In this document: positions 45,010-54,106 of the stretch, piece after piece
Layout: the number at the start of each line of letters is the position of its first letter
How positions within the stretch are numbered: the stretch's first letter is position 1
DNA from: an uncultured Verrucomicrobia subdivision 3 bacterium
Lineage (GTDB): Bacteria; Verrucomicrobiota; Verrucomicrobiia; Limisphaerales; UBA8199
Direction: 5' to 3'
Assembly (NCBI GenBank): GCA_903913865.1
Contig: CAIWMU010000023.1
Span: forward strand, 1-64,000
DNA: 64,000 nucleotides
Translations under genes and position numbers: made by a program
The notes under the pieces: generated by a model
Database searches by the model: none
What the model was told of the DNA's origin: nothing
The model's input: only the letters and a program-made list of their open reading frames with translations

Positions 45010-46182
45010 TTAGTGCCCCTCGCCCATGGCGCTCTTCAGCCAGGTGCCGAAACCGATGACGATTGTGGAAACGATGAGGGTGGCGATGCCGGCGGCGATG
45101 AGCCCGTGGGCCTTCTTGCTGGAGCCCTTCCACTCATGGAATATCCAGCCCCACATGGTGCTGAAGATGATGATGCTGGCCATGTGGAGGGTCCAACTGG
45201 CGAACCCGTATTTGCCCATCTGGGTTTCACCCATTGTATAGAAGAAGAACTGCAGATACCACGTCGTGCCCGCGAGGGCCGAGAGCAGGTAATTGCGGAG
45301 CATGGGGGCATTCTGGTCGGTATCGGGCCGGGTGGCCTTGGCCGGGGCCGATGCTCCCTCACCCACGGGGGCGGTGAGATTCAAGTGCTCCGGCTTGATT
45401 TTGGAAACGAAATACTGGTAGCCAGTTCCATTCTTGATGTTCAGGAACACGCACCAAATGAAATTGGTGGTGAACCCGCCCAGCAGCACCACCACGAGTT
45501 TGGGGAGGCCAGTCCATAAGGTTGATGTTCCGGCCGCCTTGGAAGCTTCGCCGATGGGGTTGCCAGCGGTAAGGGCAAAGGCGAAACAGGCACTCATAAT
45601 GCCGGAGAAGGTCGCCACGAGGATCCCCTTCCTGAAATTGAACTCTGCGATCGACTGCTTTTTCTGGGCCTCAGGCATTTCACGTTCCTTTGTGAGACCG
45701 GCCATTGCCGCGATCAGGATGCCCACCAGACAGACGAACACGCCCGCGAGCGTGACCAAACCGGCTGTGGAGCCCACAATGTCACCGAGGCTGGATTCCA
45801 CGGGAATGCTGCTGTTGAGGCTCTTGGCGATCGGCGGCACGAGCGTGCCGAAAGCGGCGCAGTAGCCGAGGGCGACGCCCATCCCGAGAGACATCCCGAG
45901 GTAGCGCATCGTCAGGCCGAAGGTCAACCCGCCAAGTCCCCACATGGCACCAAAGAAGTAGGTCCACCAGAGGGTTCCCCACTGCTGCTGGCGCAGGACG
46001 CCCACCAGGTCGTTGGAAAGGATGGAGGCCATGAGCCACGGGGCGATGATCCAGGAGAAAAAGCCGCCCACGAGCCAGTAAACCTCCCAGGACCACTTGC
46101 GCACCCCCTTGTAGGGGACGTAGAAACTCCCGGAGGCAAGACCGCCGAGCCAGTGAAAAAAGACGCCAAGGAATGGATTCAT
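45010..46182 (-). CDS. rhaT: L-rhamnose-proton symporter
   Basis: The 390-aa protein has ten hydrophobic segments and aligns well with E. coli RhaT. Examples are FHWLGGLASGSFYVPYKGVRKWSWE against [26 protein letters not shown], and FGAMWGLGGLTFGLTMRYLGMSLGMGVA. RhaT imports rhamnose or lyxose with a proton across the inner membrane. It lies 26 bp after rhaA. A charged cytoplasmic loop with 'GEGASAPAKATRPDTDQNAP' between helices 8 and 9 is longer than in E. coli. Confidence 0.95.
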   Translation of the reverse strand: MNPFLGVFFHWLGGLASGSFYVPYKGVRKWSWEVYWLVGGFFSWIIAPWLMASILSNDLVGVLRQQQWGTLWWTYFFGAMWGLGGLTFGLTMRYLGMSLGMGVALGYCAAFGTLVPPIAKSLNSSIPVESSLGDIVGSTAGLVTLAGVFVCLVGILIAAMAGLTKEREMPEAQKKQSIAEFNFRKGILVATFSGIMSACFAFALTAGNPIGEASKAAGTSTLWTGLPKLVVVLLGGFTTNFIWCVFLNIKNGTGYQYFVSKIKPEHLNLTAPVGEGASAPAKATRPDTDQNAPMLRNYLLSALAGTTWYLQFFFYTMGETQMGKYGFASWTLHMASIIIFSTMWGWIFHEWKGSSKKAHGLIAAGIATLIVSTIVIGFGTWLKSAMGEGH

Positions 46183-46208
46183 ATCAGTTTGTTGTTAAAG
46201 ACCAGTCT

Positions 46209-47477
46209 TCAAGCCCGTTTGGAGAGGACGGCGGCTTCGTATTGTTTGATTGTTGCCAGCCAGGTTTCGGCCGCAGGGACGTTTTGGGTGAGACAGTAAT
46301 AATCCCAAACCGCGCCGAACGGCAGCATTTTGGAATCCTCAAGGAGGGCCAGCCTGGAGGTGTAATCCCCCGCCCCCTCGGCCTCCTGTAGCTTTTCAAT
46401 CGGCGACGCCAGTGCCAGCAGGAGAGCCTTCACCATGTTGCGGGCTCCGATCACCCAGGCAGCAACGCGGTTGATGCTGGCATCAAAGTAGTCCAAGCCG
46501 ATCCTGACACGGTCGGTGTAGCCGCCCCAAACAATTTCCTGGGCAATGGCCTGCAAATCATCTGTAAGGGTCACAACGTGGTCACTATCCCAGCGGACAC
46601 CGCGGCTCACGTGGAGGGCGATTTCCGGGAGGACGCAAAGAACGGAGGAGATTTTGTCGGCGATACCCTCGGTCGGGTGATAATGGCCGGCGTCCAGCGT
46701 GAGGAGTGTCCCGCGGTCCACAGCATAGCCGAGGTAGAATTCGTGGGAGCCGGGAGTGTAGCTTTCCGCGCCGATGCCGAAGAGTTTCGGCTCCACGGAA
46801 TCGACGTTGTGTTTGCGGTCGATTTTCTTGCGGAAGATCTGGTCCAGGGAATCGGCCAGACGCAGACGGGGCCCTTTCCGGTCTGCGGGCGTGTCCTTCA
46901 TGCCGTCCGGGATCCAGAGATTGGTTAGGCAGGTGCTACCGAGAGCTTTTCCAATGCCAGCGCCGATTTCGCGGCAGCGAATGCCGTGTTCGATCCAGAA
47001 CTTGCGCACCGACTCGTCCTGATGAGTCAGGGTGAGGCCGCCCTTGACCATCGGATGGGAGAAGTAGGTCGGGTTGAAGTCCAGACCGATCTTCAGGGTT
47101 TTGGCCCAGTCGATCCAGTTCTGGAATTGGCGCACGGTGAGGGCATTCCGATCCACCCGCTTGCCATCCATTTCCGCGTAATTCGCATGGAGGTTGAAAC
47201 GGTGTTTGCCCGGGATGACAGAGAGAGCCTTCTCGAAATCAGCGCGCAGTTCCTGAGGGGTCCGGGCCTTGCCCGGGTAGTTGCCCGTGACAGCGAGGCC
47301 ATCCCCGAGTTGCGCCCCGGCTGTTTCAAAACCGCCGACGTCATCACCCTGCCAGCAGTGGATGGAGATGGGGATTTTGGCGAGCTTCGCGAGGGCGGTT
47401 TCGGTGTCAACACCGAGTTCCGCAAAGCGTTCGCGGGCCAGGTCGTAGGTCTTTTGGATGGTCTTGTTTGAGCTCAC
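46209..47477 (-). CDS. rhaA: L-rhamnose isomerase
   Basis: The 422-aa protein matches E. coli RhaA along its length (419 aa there). Landmarks are IPISIHCWQGDDVGGFE, TGNYPGKA, LGLDFNPTYFSHP, WIPDGMKD, KLFGIGAESYTPGSHEFYLGYA, LDAGHYHPTE and HVSRGVRWDSDHVV. These hold the metal-binding Glu, Asp and His residues. It turns L-rhamnose into L-rhamnulose. It follows pduT by 72 bp and precedes rhaT by 26 bp in the same operon. Confidence 0.97.
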   Translation of the reverse strand: MSSNKTIQKTYDLARERFAELGVDTETALAKLAKIPISIHCWQGDDVGGFETAGAQLGDGLAVTGNYPGKARTPQELRADFEKALSVIPGKHRFNLHANYAEMDGKRVDRNALTVRQFQNWIDWAKTLKIGLDFNPTYFSHPMVKGGLTLTHQDESVRKFWIEHGIRCREIGAGIGKALGSTCLTNLWIPDGMKDTPADRKGPRLRLADSLDQIFRKKIDRKHNVDSVEPKLFGIGAESYTPGSHEFYLGYAVDRGTLLTLDAGHYHPTEGIADKISSVLCVLPEIALHVSRGVRWDSDHVVTLTDDLQAIAQEIVWGGYTDRVRIGLDYFDASINRVAAWVIGARNMVKALLLALASPIEKLQEAEGAGDYTSRLALLEDSKMLPFGAVWDYYCLTQNVPAAETWLATIKQYEAAVLSKRA

Positions 47478-47549
47478 GGGAGTATGGGGTTGGATGTCGT
47501 GTTGATGTTGAAATGGACGATTTGCTGGTTTGGAGGGGCTGTGGCGTCC

Positions 47550-48101
47550 TTAGATCACTTCGCGGTAAACATCGGGGTGGGGCCGGGAAATGACGACGGC
47601 ATTCACCAGCACTCCGGCGTCCGCTATGACCTTGCGACCGGCAGCAACGGCGGCTTGGACGGAGCCGACATCGCCGGTCATGGTGCAAAACGCCTTGCCA
47701 CCGAGGGCCATGGCGAGGCGGATCTCCAGGATGGTGACATTGGCCGACTTGGCTGCGGCATCGGCAGCCTGGATCATGGTGGTCACGTTGAACGACTCAA
47801 GAATCCCCAAGGCGCCTGTGGGTTCATCCGCTGTGTTGCGGCCCAGCGCAGTGAGTACATCCCGGTGCACGTTGGGGCAGACAAAGCTGTCTATCAGGCA
47901 ACCGTTCGCAGCTTCGGCTCCCGCCTCCACGGCGGCTTCGACCGCAGCGGCATCCCCGCCGATCAGGACCATGTATTTTCCGGAGCAGATGGAGCGGGAA
48001 AGCAGGAGCCGGACATTCCCTGCTTTTAGCATGGTGTCAGCCACCTGAAAGCCGGCGGCGATGCTGGAAAGTTCGATCAGGCCAACGGATTTTTCTATCA
48101 T
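47550..48101 (-). CDS. pduT: PduT-like tandem-BMC shell protein with Fe-S cysteine
   Basis: The 183-aa protein has two tandem bacterial-microcompartment domains (about residues 1-90 and 95-183) and fits the trimeric PduT type. The segment around residue 36, SRSICSGKY, matches the PduT SKTICPGKF region whose cysteine binds a central [4Fe-4S] cluster; here the cysteine is C39. PduT lets electrons cross the shell and partners with PduS. Its start overlaps the pduS stop by 4 nt, which supports that partnership. No BMC-H hexamer or BMC-P pentamer gene is in the window, so the shell must be encoded elsewhere, if there is one. Confidence 0.9.
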   Translation of the reverse strand: MIEKSVGLIELSSIAAGFQVADTMLKAGNVRLLLSRSICSGKYMVLIGGDAAAVEAAVEAGAEAANGCLIDSFVCPNVHRDVLTALGRNTADEPTGALGILESFNVTTMIQAADAAAKSANVTILEIRLAMALGGKAFCTMTGDVGSVQAAVAAGRKVIADAGVLVNAVVISRPHPDVYREVI

Positions 48102-49432
48102 GGTCGGGTTTCGAGGGTGATTTGTTGTGGATTGATATCAAGGACAACCGCGCGGGCGGGGCTGTGGATCGGGGCACCGAGGGCGTTGGGAGCAGGCTCG
48201 GCCAGTAGCTGCCCAGGCTGGACCTGTTGGCCCTTCTGGACGCAGGGGACCGTGGGTGCGCCTGCGCTCTGCTTCAAGGGAAGCACCAGTCTGGACGGCA
48301 TGGGGACATCCTTCAAATAGTCCGTGTGCACATCGTAGTCCTGCACGTGGAGCTTTCGAGCCAGTGCCTTGATGGGCACCCTGCGCCCATCGGCCATGGG
48401 GTGCGGTTTGGGGTTCGTGGGGCCGGTCCACTTGATGTTTTCGGCCCGCAGGGCGACCTTTGCAGAATCACACGCTTCCTTGGGGAACAGTTCCTCGGGG
48501 CATGCGTAAAGCGTGCAGAGCCCGCAGGAGCAGCACATGGCGGCCCATTGGTTCCAGGTGGTCTGGCCTGTGGCTGTGAATGCGAGGCTGCGCATGACCT
48601 GATGCGGTTCCACGGCATAGCCGAGGAGGAACCGGGGACAGAACTCTGTGCAGAAGCGGCATTGATCGCAGGCCGATTTCCCGATTTTGGCCTGTGCAAC
48701 GGGCGGCTTGAGCTTGCGCTGAATGACATGATGCTCGCGCGGCAGGATCACGACACCGGTTGAGGTCTTTGTCACCGGGGTGTCCAGATCATCGGACGTC
48801 TGGCCCATCATCAACCCGCCGAGGCAGAGCACGGGGTCATCCGTGGTCAATCCGCCTGCGAGGGCGATGCAATCGCGGTAGCTGATCCCAACGGGGACGC
48901 GCATTGTCACCGGGTGCTTCACGGCACCGGCAATGGTGACCATCTTCAGGGTGACCGGGCGGCCCTCAGCGGCTTCCGCGATGTTTACAAAGGTTTCTAC
49001 GTTGTTGACGATGACGCCCACCTGGATGGGGATTCCTCCCGGCGGGATCAAACGACCGGTGACGGAAAACACCAGATCATATTCATCCCCGGCAGGGTAG
49101 TAGTCCCCGAGGAGGTGGACCCGGACCGGGGTGCCCTTGCAGGCCTCCCGGACGGCAGCGACAGCGTGGGTTTTCTTTTCCTTGATGCCGACGATGGCAT
49201 CCCGTGCGCCTGTGGCCTCCATGGCGAGGACCATGCCTTTGACCAGGCGATGGGCATCCTCCTCCATGATGGCAGCATCCTTGTGGAGTAGGGGTTCGCA
49301 TTCCGCGCCGTTGGCGATCAGGGTGTCCGCCTTTGAGGCGAGCTTCACGTGGGTAGGGAATCCCCCCCCCCCGGCTCCGACCACTCCGGCTTGTTTTACT
49401 TGTTCGACCAGATTCATTAGGTTTTCGTCCAA
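48098..49432 (-). CDS. pduS: PduS/RnfC-like Fe-S flavoprotein
   Basis: The 444-aa protein is about the length of Salmonella PduS. Near the start is the glycine-rich AGVVGAGGGGFPTHVKLA, the NADH/FMN-binding segment of the RnfC/NuoF-like family. Two cysteine sets suited to [4Fe-4S] clusters follow: C255-x2-C258-x2-C261-x3-C265 (CDQCRFCTEFCP), and a second near C300/C301, C303, C306 and C311 (CCSCGLCTLYACP). PduS uses NAD(P)H to reduce a partner, such as a corrinoid, and interacts with PduT. Here it overlaps pduT and lies 25 bp after a URO-D-like gene. The lumenal acceptor is unknown. Confidence 0.9.
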   Translation of the reverse strand: MDENLMNLVEQVKQAGVVGAGGGGFPTHVKLASKADTLIANGAECEPLLHKDAAIMEEDAHRLVKGMVLAMEATGARDAIVGIKEKKTHAVAAVREACKGTPVRVHLLGDYYPAGDEYDLVFSVTGRLIPPGGIPIQVGVIVNNVETFVNIAEAAEGRPVTLKMVTIAGAVKHPVTMRVPVGISYRDCIALAGGLTTDDPVLCLGGLMMGQTSDDLDTPVTKTSTGVVILPREHHVIQRKLKPPVAQAKIGKSACDQCRFCTEFCPRFLLGYAVEPHQVMRSLAFTATGQTTWNQWAAMCCSCGLCTLYACPEELFPKEACDSAKVALRAENIKWTGPTNPKPHPMADGRRVPIKALARKLHVQDYDVHTDYLKDVPMPSRLVLPLKQSAGAPTVPCVQKGQQVQPGQLLAEPAPNALGAPIHSPARAVVLDINPQQITLETRP

Positions 49433-49457
49433 AAATCGCGGGTGTGTGTGGAACAGT

Positions 49458-50690
49458 TCAGCCTGCCTCGGCTGCGGCGTTGAGCATTGCGACTACGTTC
49501 TGGGGCGGGACATCGGCCATGATGTTGTGCACCTGCTGGAAGATGAAGCCACCGCCCGGCCGCCAGATGGAGACCAGTTCCCGGACGTGGTCGCGGATCT
49601 GTTCCGGGGTGCCATTGCTCAGCATGTGGCGCGTGTCGCACGCGCCACCCCAGAAGGAGAGGCGTTGACCAAAGTCACGTTTCAGTTCGGCTGGACCCAT
49701 GCCGCGGCAGGTTATCTGCACGGGGTTGATCATGTCCAGCCCGGCTTCGATCAATCCCGGCAGCAGCTCGCGCACCCCGCCACAGCAGTGAAGCATGATC
49801 TTGAGGTTGGGAGCCTTCTCCTTGACATAGCGCCACATGCGGGCCTGACGTGGCTGGAAGAATTCGCGATAGGTTGAGGGGCTGATTTGTGGGCCGGATT
49901 GCATCCCGAGATCATCCCCGAACAGGATGATGTCGATATGCGGCCCGGCGGCCCGCAGGAAGCGATCAAGATTCCTGATATGATGCTCAACCAGACGGTC
50001 CAGGAAGATGTGGGCCCGTTCCGGTTCACCCGCCAGGAGCATGAGGAAGTTGTCGTTCCGGTAAAACATCTGCCCCGTTTCAAGAAGATTGCCCCCGAAC
50101 AGGCCGATGATTGCCCGGTCTGTGCTGGCCCTAAACTTGCGGGCACCCTCCGCAAGAAGCGCTTCCCCGTCCGTCCCCCCGACGATGGGTCCCGGGGGGG
50201 AGGCAGCCACGGCCCACATGCAGTGGTCGAAGGCATCCTGCAGGGGTGCCTCGTCGCTTTCCGCATAGGGAAAGTGGTTTTGCTCGAAATACCATACCCC
50301 CTGGGGCATGCAGCCGAGGACGCGATCAGTGGCCGTTGCGTGGAAGGTCCACTCCTCTCCGGAACGCCTTGGGAGTGCCCAGACCGGCATCAGGCAGTCG
50401 GTTCCATCCGGGAGTTGCCATTCCGCCCAATACTTGTCATCCAGTGCGAACGCCCGACCCAATTCCACCGTGTCCACCTTGAAAATCTGGAGCACATCCT
50501 CATCGACGATGGCGAGTTGCTGGATGGGATCATAGACCCTCAAAGTCCGCTTCGGGAGGCCCAGGTAGTCGCGCAGCCGGGCGTAGGCCATGGCGGCGAT
50601 CCCGGAAGATCGATGCCCCGAAAGATCAATGGGCACCCGATCCGGTTCCTTGTGATCGAGGGCCGTTAGGACACGTTCACGTGAGGTCAT
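49458..50690 (-). CDS. Uroporphyrinogen decarboxylase-fold (MtaA/CmuA-like) protein
   Basis: The 410-aa protein has the URO-D superfamily signature. It starts SRERVLTALDHKEPDRVPIDL, continues with GDDLGMQSGPQISPSTYREFFQPRQARMWRYVKEK and has the Zn-type motif MLHCCGGVRELLPGLIEAGLDMINPVQ and FWGGACDTRHML. Members related to MtaA/CmuA move methyl groups to or from cobalamin-linked thiols; others are uncharacterised sugar-pathway partners. It is the first gene of the operon with pduS, pduT and the rha genes. The true haem enzyme HemE differs at the N-terminus, so a non-haem role is more likely. Confidence 0.82.
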   Translation of the reverse strand: MTSRERVLTALDHKEPDRVPIDLSGHRSSGIAAMAYARLRDYLGLPKRTLRVYDPIQQLAIVDEDVLQIFKVDTVELGRAFALDDKYWAEWQLPDGTDCLMPVWALPRRSGEEWTFHATATDRVLGCMPQGVWYFEQNHFPYAESDEAPLQDAFDHCMWAVAASPPGPIVGGTDGEALLAEGARKFRASTDRAIIGLFGGNLLETGQMFYRNDNFLMLLAGEPERAHIFLDRLVEHHIRNLDRFLRAAGPHIDIILFGDDLGMQSGPQISPSTYREFFQPRQARMWRYVKEKAPNLKIMLHCCGGVRELLPGLIEAGLDMINPVQITCRGMGPAELKRDFGQRLSFWGGACDTRHMLSNGTPEQIRDHVRELVSIWRPGGGFIFQQVHNIMADVPPQNVVAMLNAAAEAG

Positions 50691-50917
50691 GATTGCTTAC
50701 CTGTAATTTCCTATCAGGCTGCACTTTGCTGATGCCAAGGTCAAAAGAAAAGGCAGGCAATTTCCCGACGTTCCGCGTGCCAGTGAGGAATGTTCAGGCG
50801 AATCGCGGGGGCAAACCGAATGCGGCAAACGCCAGATCTGCCTGGCTGCGCTCGTGCTTCCTCTCGACTTTGGGGCCATCTCTGGCAGAGTGGGGGGACA
50901 ACAAAACCACCTGCAAA

Positions 50918-52417
50918 ATGAACCCTTTGAAATCATCGTTCCATGCGGTTGCCGCCGTTCTGGCGGTCCATGTCCTGATTGCCACACCCCATCCCGTCAT
51001 GGCCGGAGGTCTGCTGGACAAGCAGCAGATGCTTCTGGTGGACGGAAAACCACGTTTCATTCTTGGGTTGTATGAAAACCCGAAGGATGACGCTCTTCTG
51101 AAGGAGGCGGTTGCGGCGGGGTTCAATCTGTTTCAATGTGCCCCAAAGGCTTCGGAGTTGAATCGTGTGCAGCAGTTCGGTGCGAAGGGGTGGGTGAATG
51201 TGGGCAATGATATTGATCTCAGCAGCGATTCGAGTGCAAGGAAGCATCGATTGCAGGAGCAGGTTAGCCTTCTGGCGAACCATCCAGCCCTTCTGGTTTG
51301 GGAGGGGCCCGATGAGATTCTCTGGAACACCTGGTATGGGACAATCCAGGAACTCGAAAAGGAATTTCAGGCCATGAGCACTGCAGCTGGCGGAGCGGCC
51401 AATCTGAATACCCTTTACCACCGGGCGACGGACTTCTACCACCGGGGTCTTTATCAAGAGTTTCAAAAAGTGCGCTGCGAGTTTTGGGCGGCGGTCGGGA
51501 GCGTTGATCCGTTGGCCCAGGTGCGGATTGATGATGCTCCCGAGCGTGTGGTTAAAAGCGGGAAGGGGGTTGCCGGGGGAATTCGGGCGATTCATGAAGT
51601 GGATCGTGAGCATGTCGTTTGGATGAACCACGCTCCCCGCAATTCTCTGAGTGATCTGGCCCTTTATAACACCCTGGCAGACATGGCCGGGTGCGACATC
51701 TACCCTGCGCCAGCCAATCGGGCGGTGGGGCATAGCGACCTTGTGGATATGGGGCTTACCTCGGTCGGGGCCTATACGGAACGGATGAGGCTGGCCGCGC
51801 CTGGCAAGGCTTGTGCCATGGTGTTGCAGGGGTTTGGATGGGGGGATTTGAAGCAGGGAGAAGTGACGGACCACGAGCGAGCGGTTGGCATCGGCCGCCG
51901 ACCCTCCCGGCCTGAGACTCGATTCATGGCCTACGACGCCATCCTTCACGGTGCCAACGCCATCCTGTATTGGGGAACCGCCTACATGAAACCGATGGAG
52001 GATGATGGATCACCCGTCACGGGGCGGCCACGGCTCTGGAGGGACCTCCTGCAGGTGGCGAGAGAGATACGCGCCCTGGAACCGGCCCTGGTTGCCGCGC
52101 CCCTCAAACAACCCCGGATCCGGCAGTCGGAAACATGCGGGTCGATCGATGGAACCGGCTTGATCTGCACGCTGCGCCGGGTGGATGATGACTTTGTCCT
52201 GATCGTGTTGAACGAAAAGCAGGCTGGCATCCGGTTCACGGTGGAGGGCCTTCCGGGTAAGCTCAACGACCGGGTGTTGCATCGCCTCTACACCGCTGAG
52301 GATCGGGTCGTGGCGGGCGGACGGATCGTGGATGGCATCGCATCTCAGGGGGTGCATGTCTATGCGACATCCAAACGCTTTGAAGATCCAGTCGTAAAGG
52401 CTGATTCGAGCAGGTAA
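50918..52417 (+). CDS. Secreted glycosidase-like TIM-barrel protein
   Basis: The 499-aa product has a signal peptide (residues 1-29, ending VMAGG). Barrel-like segments follow: DGKPRFILGLYENPKDDALLKEAVAAGFNLFQ, NHPALLVWEGPDEILWNTW (acid pair E/D typical of a glycoside-hydrolase clan A strand), VVWMNHAPRN, AGCDIYPAP and NAILYWGTAYM. The C-terminus is a small beta-sandwich (FVLIVLNEKQAGIRFTVEGLPG). The pattern is like agarase/GH42-type proteins, but no family can be fixed. The gene is divergent from the rhamnose operon, so it may release sugars from rhamnose- or fucose-bearing glycans (inference). The start at 50918 was chosen for the signal peptide; the upstream frame is poor. Confidence 0.75.
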   Translation: MNPLKSSFHAVAAVLAVHVLIATPHPVMAGGLLDKQQMLLVDGKPRFILGLYENPKDDALLKEAVAAGFNLFQCAPKASELNRVQQFGAKGWVNVGNDIDLSSDSSARKHRLQEQVSLLANHPALLVWEGPDEILWNTWYGTIQELEKEFQAMSTAAGGAANLNTLYHRATDFYHRGLYQEFQKVRCEFWAAVGSVDPLAQVRIDDAPERVVKSGKGVAGGIRAIHEVDREHVVWMNHAPRNSLSDLALYNTLADMAGCDIYPAPANRAVGHSDLVDMGLTSVGAYTERMRLAAPGKACAMVLQGFGWGDLKQGEVTDHERAVGIGRRPSRPETRFMAYDAILHGANAILYWGTAYMKPMEDDGSPVTGRPRLWRDLLQVAREIRALEPALVAAPLKQPRIRQSETCGSIDGTGLICTLRRVDDDFVLIVLNEKQAGIRFTVEGLPGKLNDRVLHRLYTAEDRVVAGGRIVDGIASQGVHVYATSKRFEDPVVKADSSR

Positions 52418-52531
52418 ACAAGACCTATGCTGGTGGAGCATTGAGGGAGTCTCTTTGGGTCGGTCCTGGTTGGGGATAAGGGATGTCCGACCCGGATCCC
52501 CCAACGGTGCACCCCTTGCGGACACTTTCTT

Positions 52532-54088
52532 ATGATAAAAGGTATTATTCCGGTTCTAACCGTTTTCTCCGCCTTGAGCTGCGCCTGTCTGGGCGCGGTG
52601 GATACGAACAATCCGGCCGGCGGGGGCACGGCGAAGGAAGGGCAGCCGAGTGGTGCGGTTGCTGGTGCTGCAAACGGTAAAGAGATTGGGGAATCGGCTC
52701 TGGCGGGATGGCCGGAATCGATTCAAATTGTCCTGAGCAATACAGCTCCTCTAAAGCATTCACGGGGTTCCCGGCTGCCACTCTTTTTGTGGCCCGCCAT
52801 GAATCCCGGCAGGCTTTCGGAGGCGAGGGCACTCACGTTGGTCAGGGAACTGGACCGGCGCGGGATCGGGTTGATTTGCCGATGGGACTCGGCTCACTAT
52901 GAAGATTCCCTGGCCGATGCCCTCCCGGTGGCCCGCGCCCAGAAGAGCCTTGGGCTTCCCGTGGCCATTGACGCCACCTCCCTGCTGTATTCCTTTTTCA
53001 ATGGGGACAAATCGACTGCGCACATCGATATGAAGGGGGAGCCATTCTGGGACACATCCTTTCCCGGGAAGGGGGACATGGGTTGTCCCTTTGCGCTGGA
53101 TGGCCGAAAGGGGGAGATCCGGGGGCGGGTTGAGAAGTTTGTGGCGGCCTATTCGAATGCCGGATTGACTCCCGGTTTTGTCTGGGCGGATTGGGAATTG
53201 GATGGGCCTGTGGAATGGAACGGTGCCTGGGAGGCCTCGAAGCGGTGCCGCCGCTGCGTGGAGCATTCCGGTCAGATCACCAATTTCCTCCAGTTTCAGC
53301 ACGAGCTGCGCGGGATCCGATCCGAGCTGCAACGTTCCTGCTATGTGGAGCCGTTGCTGCGGCGATTTCCATCCTGTCTGGTGGGGAACTACGGCACCTA
53401 TCCCCACGATGGCTTCCGCTACTGGTATGACTACTTTGAGACGGATCAGGATTGGTATCCCGGTCTGAGGGATGGCAGGGCACTTCATCGCCATTGGGCC
53501 AACGAGTTCGATCCCGCGGGCTACACCTTCGCGATGCCGGTCATTTACACATGGTCGCGCATGTGGCACTGGTCGGGGTTTGAGAACCCGGATTACCACT
53601 GGTTTTACCCGATGCTACAGGAGGCCACAAGCTGTGCCCGGAGTGTGCGGCCCGGGCTGCCGATCGTGTCGTTTGTCCATTGGAACACGACCGTTCCACC
53701 AACGCCTCCGGATGCCTCCATCAAACAGTTTAGTGTTGAGGGTTACCAGGAATTGCTGTGGCACATGTTGCTGCGGGGTGTCAGCACCTTTTACCTGTGG
53801 TGCCCGGCACCGGAATATACTTCGGAGGTTCAGGCCCTTCATCCTGTTTGGGCTGCGGCCCAGGAGTATGGGGAATTCCTGGAGAAGGGCAGGCCGATCT
53901 CGTTCGATGTGCCCGCCAAGCCGGGAGTCGTTATTTCCGGCCTTGAGTTGAACGGGCGGGTGCTCGTGCGCCGGACGGATTTTGCTGGTTCGACGGCGAC
54001 GGTGGTCCTGAAATTGGGCAGACGCGAGTTGAGCGTGCCGCCCTCCAAAGGGAAATGCCAGGTCCTTGACCTGCGGGAATCGCGTTGA
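52532..54088 (+). CDS. Secreted glycosidase-like protein
   Basis: The 518-aa product has an N-terminal signal (MIKGIIPVLTVFSALSCACLGA), then a Gly/Ala-rich linker and a barrel-like body. Notable parts are FLWPAMNPGRLSEARALTLVRELDRRGIGLICRWD, VWADWELDGPVEWN, GNYGTYPHDGFRYWYDYFE and MPVIYTWSRMW. The C-terminal part (VISGLELNGRVLVRRTDFAGSTATVVLKLG) is a beta-sandwich like that in the preceding protein. SCAC offers a possible lipobox (LSCAC), so a lipoprotein is an alternative. It follows the first glycosidase-like gene by 114 bp in the same direction. Substrate unknown. Confidence 0.72.
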   Translation: MIKGIIPVLTVFSALSCACLGAVDTNNPAGGGTAKEGQPSGAVAGAANGKEIGESALAGWPESIQIVLSNTAPLKHSRGSRLPLFLWPAMNPGRLSEARALTLVRELDRRGIGLICRWDSAHYEDSLADALPVARAQKSLGLPVAIDATSLLYSFFNGDKSTAHIDMKGEPFWDTSFPGKGDMGCPFALDGRKGEIRGRVEKFVAAYSNAGLTPGFVWADWELDGPVEWNGAWEASKRCRRCVEHSGQITNFLQFQHELRGIRSELQRSCYVEPLLRRFPSCLVGNYGTYPHDGFRYWYDYFETDQDWYPGLRDGRALHRHWANEFDPAGYTFAMPVIYTWSRMWHWSGFENPDYHWFYPMLQEATSCARSVRPGLPIVSFVHWNTTVPPTPPDASIKQFSVEGYQELLWHMLLRGVSTFYLWCPAPEYTSEVQALHPVWAAAQEYGEFLEKGRPISFDVPAKPGVVISGLELNGRVLVRRTDFAGSTATVVLKLGRRELSVPPSKGKCQVLDLRESR

Positions 54089-54106
54089 TCCTGCAGGGGG
54101 CGCTCG

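Noticed and set aside
43441-50690. Complete rhamnose/fucose microcompartment locus
   Set aside because: Only a tandem-BMC PduT-like protein and PduS are present. BMC-H, BMC-P, aldolase and aldehyde dehydrogenase genes are missing from the window.
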